The notes under the pieces: generated by a model
Told to the model about the DNA's origin: nothing
Seen by the model: the letters and a program-made list of their open reading frames with translations, nothing else
Databases searched by the model: none
Program-made: the position numbers and the translations under genes
Source: Blastocladiella emersonii ATCC 22665
Taxonomy: Eukaryota > Blastocladiomycota > Blastocladiomycetes > Blastocladiales > Blastocladiaceae
Assembly (NCBI GenBank): GCA_025594325.1
Contig: JANHCV010000007.1
Location: 1,860,001-1,924,000, forward strand
Direction of reading: 5' to 3'
DNA length: 64,000 nt
Shown here: positions 21,666-31,250 of the stretch, one piece after another
Position numbering within the stretch: position 1 is the stretch's first letter
How the letters are laid out: each line of letters opens with the position of its first letter

Positions 21666-23191
21666 ATGAGAGAGATCCTCACCGTCCAGCTCGGCTCGCA
21701 CGCCAACTACGCCGCCACCCACTTCTGGAACGCCCAGTGCGCGTACCCGGCCGACTCCGATGCCCTCGACCACGGCGTCTTCTTCCGCTCCGGCCGCACC
21801 TTCGAGGTCCGTTTAACTCGGACCCAGACCACATGAGCACAACCAGACTGACCCTCCCACCCCAACTCTAGGGCGAGGAGTCCATCACCCCGCGCACCAT
21901 CGTCGTCGACTTCCGCGACGCCATGGGCAGCGTGGCCGCGGAACCGTCCGTGGACATTGAAGCCGAGCGCGCTGCGGCTTCCTCGCGGCTGTGGGGCGGC
22001 AGCCTCGACGCCATCGTGCAGCCCGCGTCCGCGCCGTCCGAGTACCACGCCGAGCTCGAGCGCGACGGCCTTCCCCAAAACTCGGCCGAGTACCGCGCGC
22101 CCGACGGCCACCGGCTGCTCGACCCGGCGCGCGTGCGGTCGTGGGCCGACTACCTGCACTCGTACCTGCACCCGCGCTCGCTCGCCCCGCTGACGCGCCC
22201 GCTCGCCTGGGACGCGTACGACGCGGGCACCGATTTGGCGGGTTTGCCCGACTGGCTCGACGCGGTCGTCGAGTCGCAGGCCCGCTTCTTCATGGAGGAG
22301 GCCGACAGCCCGCAGGGCCTCGTGGTGCTCGCCGACGCCGACGGCGGGTGGGCCGGCGTCGCGGGCGCCCTGCTCCCGCTGCTCGCCGACGAGTACCCGA
22401 AAAAGTCGTTTCTCGTGCACACGCTGACCTCGGCCGAGCCCGCGCACCACTGGTCGCTCGCCCGCCTGACGGCCGCGCTCGCCGACTCGTTTGACGGTAC
22501 TTCGGGCTACACGCAGCACCTGGTCGGCGTCAACCCCGCTGCGCGCGCGTCGCCCGGCGCCCAGTATCTCGGCACCGCGGCTATCGGCATGGCGCTCGAC
22601 GTGCTCGCCGCCCCGCTGCGCTCGCACCACGCACCGCAAAACGCGCAGGGGTTCGGCCCCGCCCCGCGCTCGCTCGCTGACCTGACCCAGCTTTTATACG
22701 TGGGCGGCTCGTCGCGCTCGCCCTTCACCACCGCCCGCCTGTGGTCGCCGCCCGTCGCTGCGGGGTTGGCGAAGGCCGGCATGCACCCCGCCGTTGAACG
22801 GGACTGGATCTCGCTCGCGGCCCCGCTCGCCCTCGACTCTGTCACCACTCCGGACGCCGAGCTGTACATCCGCGTCGGCGCGCCCGACCCCGCCGAAGTC
22901 GACGACCCGCGCCGCGCGCCGCGCAACGCGACCGCCGCCGTCCCGCTGTGGCAGCCGCGGTGCATGGCGTCGGCCAGCTTGCGTGTCACTTCCCCGCACT
23001 TCCCGCGCGCGTTCCCGTTCCCGTACGTCGAGCCTATGGAGGACGACGAGGCGTGCGCCGTGCACTGGACCGCGTCGCGCGCGGCCGTCGCGCCGCTCGT
23101 TCGGTCCATGGCGGCCTCGGTGCGCCGCGACGACGTGGATGTGGCCGAGCAGCTGCTCGGCATGGTCGAGAACGACGAGTCGTACGACTGA
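21666..23191 (+). CDS. DML1: DML1/Misato homologue
   Basis: Exon 1 (21666-21806) encodes [24 protein letters not shown], the N-terminal signature of Misato/DML1. A 65-nt intron (21807-21871, GTCCGT to CTCTAG) leads to exon 2 in frame, giving 486 residues, normal for the family. The family combines a tubulin/FtsZ-related fold with a Misato-specific N-terminal segment; yeast Dml1 and animal Misato act at mitochondria in distribution and inheritance. Other visible segments are [12 protein letters not shown]-like helices and a C-terminal [11 protein letters not shown] helix. The gene is divergent from the EDC4-like gene and convergent with the UBX gene, 45 bp away. First exon and start were chosen by family homology. 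Confidence 0.9.
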
Positions 23192-23236
23192 GTAGTTTTG
23201 AATGAAATAGAATGTATTGTTGCTCTGCCGTAAACC

Positions 23237-24512
23237 TCAGACCTCGACCACGAGGTTCCCGCCGCGCAGCCCGGCCCCGGCCAGCGTCGCGTCCACGTCG
23301 CGGAACTCGCGCCGCGGGAACACGTCGACGAGGAGGAACCCGAACGGCTGCACCACGCTCTCCTCCTCATCCTCCTCCTCACTACTACTCGCCCCCGCCT
23401 CCTCCGCCTTGATCTTGGCCTCAGCCCACTCGTCCGCGTCGAGATCGTCCTCGCCGAGCGGGTCGAGCGTGCTGACGTACTCGTACAGGGCGCGCACGGG
23501 GTCGGCGTCGCGGAACGCGCGGCGCACGCGCGACCCGTTGGGCAGGCGGAACTGCAGCACCGTGCGCCCAGCGGTCGCGGTGTCGGGCTCGGCGGGGAGC
23601 GACGCGCGCGCAGCCGCGCGGCGCGATTTGCGGTCGCGGAGCTCCTGCGCCAGCTCGGTCCGGCGCGCCGACTTGGCGGCCTCGGCCGCGCGCGTGGCTT
23701 CCGCGGCGCGTTCTTGCTCGCGTTGCTACATGTCCGAGGGGGTCAGTTATACGGCGGAGGTACCGAGTCACACGAAACAACGCACCCGCTCCATGTCGCG
23801 CTGCAGCGACGCCTGGTACGCCTCGTCCTGCATCGCGCGCATACGGCGGTCCGCGTCCTGCTGCTCGCGCTGGTGGCGGACCGTGGCGAGGAACAAGCCG
23901 TGGGTCTGGATCGCGTCGCGGAGCTTGGCGACGAGCGTATCGGGTGCGACCCACCCCTCGCTGCGGAACACGACCGTGGGCTTCACGACGCCATTCACGC
24001 TCTGCAAGGTGATGAGGGCGAGGAACGGGAACGCGGTCGCGCCGAGGTGCGCGGCGATCTCGAACGGCTCGGGCTGGTCCATGGGCCCAAAGTACAGGTT
24101 GACCTTGAACTCGGCGAGCAGCGCGGCGAGGTCGGGCGCGGCCAGCGACTCGCGCGCGAACCGCAGCGTGTCGTCGTGGTCGTCGCTGTGCAGGTACACG
24201 AGCGCGAGCTCGAGCTTGGCCTTGACGTCGTCAACCAGCTGCTTGTACGACCCGCGGTAGAAGGCCGGGTGTTCGGGGGTGTACAGCCGCTCGTACCGCG
24301 CCACCGCCCGCTCGTAGCCCGCCGCGGAGCCGTCCGACAGCAGCGCGTGCCGCCGCGCCAGCTGCGGGAGGAACGGGAGGAGCGTCGCTGTTGGGACGAG
24401 GGGTCAGTGCTGGGCTCGCTCGTGGGACTGCAGCGGCGTGCGTACCCAGGATGGCGTACAGCGACGTGGCAATGTGCACGGGCAGCGCCAGGACCTTGGA
24501 CATGACTCCCAT
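23237..24512 (-). CDS. FAF2/UBXD8-like UBX-domain protein
   Basis: Three exons (24512-24446, 24387-23786, 23725-23237) with introns of 58 and 60 nt give 385 residues. A hydrophobic hairpin (LALPVHIATSLYAIL then TLLPFLPQL) lies at residues 8-32. A thioredoxin-like UAS domain follows (EHPAFYRGSYKQL, LALVYLHSDDHDDTLRFA) at about 65-205. A charged helix (REQERAAEATRAAEAAKSARR) comes next, and a C-terminal UBX domain (TVLQFRLPNGSRVRRAF) from about 274 with an acidic insert. FAF2/Ubx2 proteins sit in the ER or lipid-droplet membrane by such a hairpin and recruit Cdc48/p97 for ER-associated degradation. The usual N-terminal UBA domain is not visible, so the start may lie further upstream. Confidence 0.85.
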
Positions 24513-24649
24513 GCTGGCTAGCGGTTGCGCTGAGTTGCTCGATGCGTTTGCTTACGTGGTGGTGTGCGGAGTGGTGCCCTCGGGAGGGTTTGGGGGGAGA
24601 GAGGGCGGAACCAACGTGGCGATGGCGACCGGCGACGTGGCGCTCACGA

Positions 24650-24678
24650 GTCACCTGTTTGCGCGACGCGTCTCACAC
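24650..24678 (-). promoter_or_regulatory. MCB-like/E-box module upstream of the UBX gene
   Basis: In the gene's sense GTGAGACGCGTCGCG is followed by ACAGGTGACTC, about 140 to 165 bp upstream of the ATG. The E-box is the CAGGTG variant. Confidence 0.4.
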
Positions 24679-24763
24679 CTTAGACCTCGCGACCATCGCC
24701 AGAGGTACCTCTGCCATCGCGCATTGAGTAACAAACCAGTCTCTACTGCATACGACAACAACC

Positions 24764-26443
24764 TCAAACGCCACGGACCCACTCGGCCGTGCGCGCGACA
24801 CTCCACCCGCGGCGGTAACCGATCTGGACGCGCTTCTCGAACTCGCCCGCCGACAGCCGCGTCGTGTGGTTGCCGAGCGCGTCGAACACGTCGGCGCTGT
24901 ACTCGAGCGGCGAGTACAGGTCCTCGATCTTGGGCTTGACGTCCTCGCGCTCGTCGTCGCTCGACATGGTCAGGTCCACCACCTCGATCACCTTGCCCGA
25001 CGCCACCTGGTTCGGATGCTGCTGCTGCGGCAGAGTCGGCGCCGGCGGTGCCGCGGCGGGCTCATTGGGAGCCAAACGGGGTGGTGTCGGGGGCGGGGAT
25101 GGCGAGGGATCCCTGGACGCGGAAACGATGCGGCGCTGAGGAGCCACGGTGCCGGTCGTCCGCCTCGCCGTGTGCCGCGACTTGCGGCGCGGCTTGGGGG
25201 GCGCGGCAAGCACTTCCGAGTCAAAGTCCTGCTCGAAGCTGTACACCGGCGTGGGAGCAGTAAACCGGCGCCGCGGCGCGACTGGTTCGAAAGCGGGTAG
25301 CGGGGGCTCCTCGACCGGTGCCGCGGCAGCAGATGCGGCAGCCGCAGCAGCCACTGCAGCCGAGGGACGGCGACCGCGCGGGACCGAATCGGCCGGTGCG
25401 TTGCGGCGCTGCCGCTTGGCCGCGCGGCCGGCGACAAACGGCTCCTCGTCGACCGGGTTCGGCGCGCCGCGGGGCCGCTTGGCCGCCATAGCGCGCGGCG
25501 TGCGGAACTTGATGAGCTCGTTGAGCGCCTCCTCGTCGGAGCCGTCCGTCATATCGGCGGCGATCCGTGCCACGTCGACGTTGTTCCCGTCAAACAGCAG
25601 CACCGCGTTCATCGTGTCGGGGGCGGCGCGGACCGTGCACTCGGCGGGGATCTGGAACGCGCCGGGCGGGCGCAAGCCCGCGCACAGGCCAATGTACTCG
25701 AGGATGCGCTTCTCGAGCGCGCGCTTGAACGCGCCGCCCGCCTCGAGCCCGAACCCGAGCTCCGGCTCAATATAGTTAACCGGGTTGAACCACGCCAGAC
25801 GCAGCACGCCCGGGTGGTCGACGCGCACCGTGTACAGCCGGACTAAGACTTCTTGCTTGGCGAAAAGCTTCATGACCGCGTCGGCGAGCAGCGCCAGTGC
25901 ATCGCGCCGCGGAATCTCGGCCGGCGCTGCGTGCTTCTTGAGGTGCTGCCACAGCGCGATCCGGACCAGTGTGCAGAGGTTGAGCTGCTCGAGCGTCTCG
26001 CACCGGTGAATCTTGGGCTTGCGGCCAGGCTGGTGCGCATCGTCATCTTCATCGGATTCGGACCCGGATGCATCGGAATCGGACCCCCACGGAGGCGACG
26101 GGGACGACGAGCGAGAGCGGGGCGGCGTGTCGACCGACGAAAGCGGAGACGCGGGCGACTGCGGCGAAGGAGGGCCCGAGCGAAAGTCTTGCGAGCTCGA
26201 ATCCGCAGCCGCACTCGGCGAAGGCAATGCTGACGTAGTAGCGAGCGCGGCGAGCGCGGCAAGGGCTGCGCTGGCACTGGCCGACGAAGAGCGACGGCGC
26301 CGCTGCTCCTGCGGTTCGTCAATCGAAGCAGGCGAGCCGTCGTCGGTATCGCTCGGGATTGTATGCACAAGGGGCGAGGCGGGAATCTCGCTGCTGCGCG
26401 AGGACGAGCGTTTGGTGCGAGTTGCAGTGGGTCGTCCGCTCAT
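24764..26443 (-). CDS. Array family member A, SIM-containing protein of unknown function
   Basis: 559 residues, single exon; the start at 26443 is chosen because MSGRPTATRTKRS matches the N-terminal tag of the other members. Ser/Pro-rich disorder is followed by the conserved core from about 148 (CETLEQLNLCTLVRIALWQHL) to about 290 (CTVRAAPDTMNAVLLF). Basic patches (KRPRG, KRQRRN) suggest nuclear import. A SUMO-interaction-like motif, VVDLTMSSDDE, lies near 486 and is followed by DVKPKIED. The C-terminal module is SADVFDALGNHTTRLSAGEF, then GWSVARTAEWVRGV. It is the most downstream-lying member of a head-to-tail array on the minus strand and lacks some core residues kept in the others. The biochemical role is unknown; nuclear, SUMO-linked function is inference. 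Confidence 0.8.
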   Translation of the reverse strand: MSGRPTATRTKRSSSRSSEIPASPLVHTIPSDTDDGSPASIDEPQEQRRRRSSSASASAALAALAALATTSALPSPSAAADSSSQDFRSGPPSPQSPASPLSSVDTPPRSRSSSPSPPWGSDSDASGSESDEDDDAHQPGRKPKIHRCETLEQLNLCTLVRIALWQHLKKHAAPAEIPRRDALALLADAVMKLFAKQEVLVRLYTVRVDHPGVLRLAWFNPVNYIEPELGFGLEAGGAFKRALEKRILEYIGLCAGLRPPGAFQIPAECTVRAAPDTMNAVLLFDGNNVDVARIAADMTDGSDEEALNELIKFRTPRAMAAKRPRGAPNPVDEEPFVAGRAAKRQRRNAPADSVPRGRRPSAAVAAAAAASAAAAPVEEPPLPAFEPVAPRRRFTAPTPVYSFEQDFDSEVLAAPPKPRRKSRHTARRTTGTVAPQRRIVSASRDPSPSPPPTPPRLAPNEPAAAPPAPTLPQQQHPNQVASGKVIEVVDLTMSSDDEREDVKPKIEDLYSPLEYSADVFDALGNHTTRLSAGEFEKRVQIGYRRGWSVARTAEWVRGV

Positions 26444-26574
26444 GGTTGCTGCTGCGATTGCATTCGATTCACATTCATGGAGAGCTGAGGAAGTCAGCGG
26501 GGCCCGGCCGGTCAACAAGCAATTTCAGGGGTTCCCAGTGAGCAAGGCCGGTGCCACACATGCGCACCGCAACA

Positions 26575-26605
26575 CATCACATGATAATGCGTCGCGTCTC
26601 GCACC
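26575..26605 (-). promoter_or_regulatory. MCB-like/E-box module upstream of member A
   Basis: In sense, GGTGCGAGACGCGACGC then TTATCATGTGAT (CATGTG variant), 130 to 160 bp upstream of the ATG. Confidence 0.4.
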
Positions 26606-27326
26606 CTCGGTTGCCGCGCGATGCATGCTCGCACTACTCGAAATGTCTATGCAATGGTCTCCACTATGATAGAACTGACTTTAAGTATCGTCTCAAGCTT
26701 GTGTGCTGCAGGCCGGCACAGTCGACGGCGTGATCTCTGTCCAAGGAAAACTCTTTCGTCGGCTTGATGACAGTTCGTGACAGTTCTCTTCCTGTGATAT
26801 GATGGCAGTTCAGGACTGTCGTCGTCCTGCGAGACGCCGCAGTGACTTCAGTGGGCGTGCCACAGCGGCCACGAGCAACAGTCATTGTGACTGTAAAACT
26901 CATGGAAGCTTACCTGAAAGGGCCTTTTTCATCAACGAAGCATCTATTTTCTTTGTCCGCTCTGTGATTCCAGTAAGTACGTGCCGGTTGATGGGCGGGT
27001 GATGGTCGTCGTGACACGCTGGTCGCAACACGGGTCGGCTGCCTTTTGACTTGGATATCTCACGATTTCCTGGACTCCTTTCAAATTTACTATGACTATG
27101 AGGTTCAATGACCTCGAATCTCGGCTCAGGACATTACGGAAAGCTGGTATTCTTCGAGTTCGCTTGCATTCGCTGTGTCGCGCTCCGCGACGCGTCGATG
27201 GAGCAGCTTCACCCTCTCCGACCGACCTCTCGCTACCATGACCGCCGATAAGCTCAAAAAGTCCGCCTAGAGTGGTTGGTATCAGAAAAGGAATAAATTA
27301 ATACATCTCGGTTGTGGTACACGAGC
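26606..27326. other. Intergenic region in the array
   Basis: About 720 bp, visibly richer in A+T than the flanking genes. It is the widest gap between array genes. I see no ORF or relic I can support in it. Confidence 0.45.
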
Positions 27327-29033
27327 TCAAACTCCGCGGATCCACTCGGCCGTCCGCTCGACACTCCATCCGCGTCGGAACGCAATCTGGATACGCTTCT
27401 CGAAATCGCCCGTCGACAGCCGCGTCGTGTGGTTCCCGAGCGCATCGAACACGTCGGCGCTGAACTCGAGCGCCGCGTCCGCGCCCTCGACCTTGACCTT
27501 GACGACGACGGGCGGCGGGGCGTCGCTGCTGCTGTCCGTGAACTGGTTGGGTTCTGGGCTGTACTGCTGGTACGATGGTACCGTTTCCGGTGCAGCGGAC
27601 GACGCGCGCGAGGTGGATGCCGACTGCGGTCGCGGGCGCGGGCGCGGAGGTACTGGCGCTGCTGCACGCGTGGACGACGAGGCGACCGTACGCGGCGCTG
27701 GCACCTCGACTGGACGCCGAGACGCACGGCGTGGTGGCGGAGGAGCAGCAGCAGCGAAATCGGAAGAGTCGAGGTCGAAGATGGACTCGGGCGCGGCGGA
27801 CCGGCGTCGGCGCCGCTTGGTCGCGGGCGGCAGCGGCGGGCGGCCGGGGCGAAAGTCGGGGTCGTTGTCGTCGTCAATGACGTACGCGGCCGCCACAGCG
27901 CAGACGCGGGAGCGTTCCTCGGCGGTCAGCGCAGCATAGACGGGGAGCTCCTCCTTGACGCGGACTGGGCGGGCATCGCGGGCGTCGTCAGCGGCAGCGT
28001 CCTCGTAGTAGTAGCGCTTGCGCGACGCCTGGACCTTGAGCAGCTCGCCGACCGTGTCGCCGTCGGTCTCGTCGAGCACGGCGGGCTTGACGCGCAGGGC
28101 GTCGAGCTCGCAGCTGTACTCGAAGACGCCGAGCACGCTCTCGGGCGCGTTGCGGACCGTCAGGTCGGCGGGGATGTGGAAGATGCACGGCTCGAACATC
28201 TCGGCGCACGCGTGGATGTAGTGGTCGATCTTGGCGTCGAGGGCGGCGGCAAACTGGGCCGCGCGCCAGCGCAGGACGCCGAGCGTGGACTCGAGGAACT
28301 TTTCCGGCATGCGCCACTTGAGCTGCAGCGTGCCCGGGTAGTCGACGCGCGTCGTGTACATTTTCACCTGCACGCCGGGCAGCTCGAGGAGCGCCGTGAC
28401 CGCGTCGCTCAGCAGCCGGCGCGCGCGGTTGTAGTCGACGGGCGAGCGCAGGCCCCAGTACTTGCCGTCCACGTCCTGCACGGGGAACGACGCCTCGCGG
28501 TACGCCTTGTCGGCGTCGGGCCCCTTCTCGCGCAGCGCACGCAGGTGGTGCCACACGGCGACGCGGAGCAGCGTGTAGAAGTTGAGGTCCTCGACCGTCT
28601 CGCAGCACAGCCCGTCGTACGACGTCTCGGGCGACTCGTCGTCCTCCTCGTTGGGCGACCCGGGTTCGGCGGGCGCGTCTGCTCTTGACTCGGGTCTCGA
28701 GTCCGAGTCGGGCGAGGAAGTGCGGCCGTTCGGCGGCGTGCTGATTGACGACAGCGACGAAGCCGGCGAAGCCGATTCGGGCGAGGCGGGCACCGTCGCG
28801 GGCGCCGAGGTGGTGCGCGAGGTATCCGGCGGCGTCGGGGGCGACACCGTCGTTGCGAGGGCAGCGGGTACAGACGACGCGCGAAGCGGCTCCATGTTCA
28901 GGGAGAGGCCGCGGCCGAGGCCGTCGGGCGTGCGGGACCGCGGGCGGGTGGAGTCAAGGCCGGCGCTGTTGCGGGAAGCGGGACGAGGTGCGTGGCGGAG
29001 TTTGGTCCGCGTTGCAATAGGTCGCTCGACCAT
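27327..29033 (-). CDS. Array family member B
   Basis: 568 residues, single exon, N-terminal tag MVERPIATRTKLR. An acidic Ser/Pro region (SPNEEDDESPETS) precedes the core (CETVEDLNFYTLLRVAVWHHL near 146, YREASFPVQD, YTTRVDYPGTLQLKW, CIFHIPADLTVRNAPESVLG, ALRVKPAVLDETDGD to about 325). A KRRRRR patch gives a likely nuclear signal. The SUMO-interaction-like motif is not conserved; VVVKVKVEG near 509 instead offers a VKVE match to the SUMO-acceptor consensus. The C-terminus (FSADVFDALGNHTTRLSTGDF, then GWSVERTAEWIRGV) is intact. Function is unknown. It has the cleanest core of the family and is a good reference member. Confidence 0.85.
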   Translation of the reverse strand: MVERPIATRTKLRHAPRPASRNSAGLDSTRPRSRTPDGLGRGLSLNMEPLRASSVPAALATTVSPPTPPDTSRTTSAPATVPASPESASPASSLSSISTPPNGRTSSPDSDSRPESRADAPAEPGSPNEEDDESPETSYDGLCCETVEDLNFYTLLRVAVWHHLRALREKGPDADKAYREASFPVQDVDGKYWGLRSPVDYNRARRLLSDAVTALLELPGVQVKMYTTRVDYPGTLQLKWRMPEKFLESTLGVLRWRAAQFAAALDAKIDHYIHACAEMFEPCIFHIPADLTVRNAPESVLGVFEYSCELDALRVKPAVLDETDGDTVGELLKVQASRKRYYYEDAAADDARDARPVRVKEELPVYAALTAEERSRVCAVAAAYVIDDDNDPDFRPGRPPLPPATKRRRRRSAAPESIFDLDSSDFAAAAPPPPRRASRRPVEVPAPRTVASSSTRAAAPVPPRPRPRPQSASTSRASSAAPETVPSYQQYSPEPNQFTDSSSDAPPPVVVKVKVEGADAALEFSADVFDALGNHTTRLSTGDFEKRIQIAFRRGWSVERTAEWIRGV

Positions 29034-29144
29034 GATTCATGAGCTGCGTAGGATGGGGTGTGCGGGAAGGGAGGGAGAGCGCGCCCCGGTTGCCAAGTCA
29101 AGTCGCGCACGCGCGCGCTGGCTGAAACGCGGGCCCGGCCGTCG

Positions 29145-29174
29145 AGTCACGCCTTTTCGCGACGCGTCTCGCGC
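29145..29174 (-). promoter_or_regulatory. MCB-like module upstream of member B
   Basis: In sense, GCGAGACGCGTCGCGAAAAGG then CGTGACT; the MCB-like box is perfect and the E-box half is weak. It lies 110 to 140 bp upstream of the ATG. Confidence 0.35.
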
Positions 29175-29242
29175 GCTCTCCTCCCCGTCGGCAATCAACC
29201 TTGCCCGGGAGAGAAACAGCTTCCAACCAGAATATAGCCGGA

Positions 29243-29352
29243 TCGGATCTCGCCTAGCCGCTCGGCCGTCCGCGACGCGATCCTGCCGCGGTAGCAGTCC
29301 GCGACGCGATCCTGCCGCGGTAGCGCGATCCGGACGCGCTCCTCGAACTTAC
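29243..29352 (-). pseudogene. Relic of an array member's C-terminus with a 29-bp tandem repeat
   Basis: The minus strand reads KFEERVRIAL-PR, then RGRIASRTAERLGEI, matching the family ending FEKRVQIAFRRGWSVARTAEW. A 29-bp unit (29268-29296 and 29297-29325) is duplicated inside it and breaks the motif. No matching core or N-terminus lies upstream, so it is the remnant of a lost copy between B and C. Confidence 0.6.
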
Positions 29353-29425
29353 ACTTTGGTACTCGCGTCGCGGCGGCACGGCTGCGACAGGATCAGACAG
29401 GGAAACGGGAGAGGAAACAGTTGCA

Positions 29426-30856
29426 TCAATCGAAAGGGACGCACTCACGTGAGAGAAGACCGCTCGTGCATGCGGATCCACTTGGCCGTCCGCGCCGCGC
29501 TCCATCCGCGGCGGCCGTCTTGACGTGGGTCACAAATTCGCCATCCGGGACCCGCTGCGCGTGCTCGCCGAGCGCGTCAAACACGTCTGCACTGAACTCC
29601 TTCTCGGGGTCCAGGCCCTGGAGCACTTCGAGCTTGGGCTTGATGTCCTCGTCGTCGTCCGACATGGTCAGGTCGATGATCTCGGTCTGCTTGGCCTGTT
29701 GCGGACGCGCCTCGGGCTTCTTGATCCCACCAAGCGGTTCGTAGCCCGCGGCGCGGGACGGTCCCGAGTTGAGCTGCTGTGGCCGTGGTACCAATGGTGT
29801 CGCGGATCGCGGCCCGGGACTCGAACGTGAGGGCGAGTGTACGTCCTCGCGCGGGCCTTCTGCACCTGGTGTGCGCCGTGGCCGAAGTCGCTGGGGCATG
29901 AGTTCGGCCTCGGAATCGGATCCGTCGTCCACGTCCCGGCGATTCCGTTTCCGGGGCACGTTGGTCTGCAAGGGCTTGACGATGGATTCCGCGACCGTGT
30001 CGTCCTCGATATCCCCGTCGAGCGCGGCGGGCGCGACACGCAGCAAATGGGGATCGCCGCTGACCTCAAAGAGGGCCAAAATGTGGTCAGGAGCTTTGCG
30101 CACTCGGTTGATTGCTGGGATGCGGAAGACAGCGGGCTCGGCCATGTTGCAGCAAGCGCGGATGTACCAGTTTAGCTTGAAGTCAAGCACGGACGCGAAC
30201 TCGTTGGCCCGCCAGTCGCCACGGATTTTGAGAGTCTCGCTCATCTTCTCGTTGAGTTTCCGCATCACGGCCATGAGCACAGCGCTCTGGCTCTTGGAAT
30301 TTGCATTGACGTAAAGCTTGACGAGGGCACCCGATTCCTTGGGGAGCGCCATGATAGCATCACGGAGCAGCTTGCGCGCGCGAGCCAAGTCGGCGGGATC
30401 TGCCAGAACCCGCTGCCCGTCGTCGTCGACCTTGGTGGCGAACGACACCTCGCGGTACGCGCGGTCGGCGTCGGGGTCGCTCCTGAGTTGCTCCCCCACG
30501 GCGATGCGGAGTAAGCGACAAAAATTGGAGTCGTCGACCGTCCTGCAACGCTGGCCCGCCTTGGCGGTCCCGAGCAAGCCCAGGTCGGGGAGCGTGCGCT
30601 CCGCTTCCGATTCAGACCCGGAGCTCGGCTTGGAAGCGGGCGGGGGCACGGAGCGCTCGATGGGGGAGGAGGGCAAGGAGCGCTCGGTGAGCGAGGAGGG
30701 CTGCGGTGGCGAGTCCGGGCTTCCGTCGCCGCCGCCGCCGGGGGAGCTCGGCGCAGCGGCACCGAGTTCGCTGCCAGCGTCGTCGTCGCTGGGCACGGCG
30801 GGCCCGGCGCTCAAGCGCCTAGTACGAGTTGCAGTAGGTTTCCCGGACGTTTTCAT
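29426..30856 (-). CDS. Array family member C, C-terminus frameshifted
   Basis: The start at 30856 (MKTSGKPTATRTRRLS) matches the family tag. The core runs from about 103 (CRTVDDSNFCRLLRIAVGEQL) through FRIPAINRVRKAPDHIL and LRVAPAALDGDIEDD. A SUMO-interaction-like motif, EIIDLTMSDDDEDIKPK, lies near 392. The C-terminal module begins normally (FSADVFDALGEHAQRVPDGEF) but after VKTA the frame changes. In another frame RRGWSAARTAKWIRM continues, so about four bases are missing relative to member D and the last conserved residues are replaced by an unrelated tail. It is the closest relative of member D (shared ATKVD-GQRVLADPADLARAR), which implies a recent duplication. Product or pseudogene status is uncertain. 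Confidence 0.75.
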   Translation of the reverse strand: MKTSGKPTATRTRRLSAGPAVPSDDDAGSELGAAAPSSPGGGGDGSPDSPPQPSSLTERSLPSSPIERSVPPPASKPSSGSESEAERTLPDLGLLGTAKAGQRCRTVDDSNFCRLLRIAVGEQLRSDPDADRAYREVSFATKVDDDGQRVLADPADLARARKLLRDAIMALPKESGALVKLYVNANSKSQSAVLMAVMRKLNEKMSETLKIRGDWRANEFASVLDFKLNWYIRACCNMAEPAVFRIPAINRVRKAPDHILALFEVSGDPHLLRVAPAALDGDIEDDTVAESIVKPLQTNVPRKRNRRDVDDGSDSEAELMPQRLRPRRTPGAEGPREDVHSPSRSSPGPRSATPLVPRPQQLNSGPSRAAGYEPLGGIKKPEARPQQAKQTEIIDLTMSDDDEDIKPKLEVLQGLDPEKEFSADVFDALGEHAQRVPDGEFVTHVKTAAADGARRGRPSGSACTSGLLSRECVPFD

Positions 30857-30933
30857 ATGTTGCATACGCAAAGGTGAGGCGACGGGAGGAGCGAGGCCGA
30901 GCGCAGGGTGAGACAAACGAATTATGGCCGACC

Positions 30934-30960
30934 CACGTGATAAATCAACGCGTCTCGCAC
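30934..30960 (-). promoter_or_regulatory. MCB-like/E-box module upstream of member C
   Basis: In sense, GTGCGAGACGCGTTG, then TTTATCACGTG; the best example of the module, 80 to 105 bp upstream of the ATG. Confidence 0.5.
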
Positions 30961-31250
30961 TGTATCCGCAACGCGCCTCACACGCGAGTCTACTCTATCG
31001 AGAGCGACTTGCTCCAAAAATGATTCCGGATTGAAGGAACTATACATTTCGTAGGCGCGAACGCGGATGCTCTACTCGCAACGAAATGCGGCGTGGACGC
31101 TCCCTCAGTGCTCGTGACGATCCCACGCACCGACGCAAACACGAGGCACGATTAATGGAGTGCTCGAGAGAGTTACTTTCAGGAGGACTCGTGTTCGGAA
31201 ACAGTTGCGTGTATTAACAAGTACATTCATGCGCGACAGAACCGCTCGGC
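30961..31250. other. Intergenic region between members C and D
   Basis: No gene supported; A+T-richer than coding DNA, with the 3' flank of member D. Confidence 0.4.

Noticed and set aside
29263-29325. Possible CRISPR-like or satellite repeat
   Set aside because: Only two 29-bp units, adjacent without a spacer, inside a gene relic; a simple tandem duplication.
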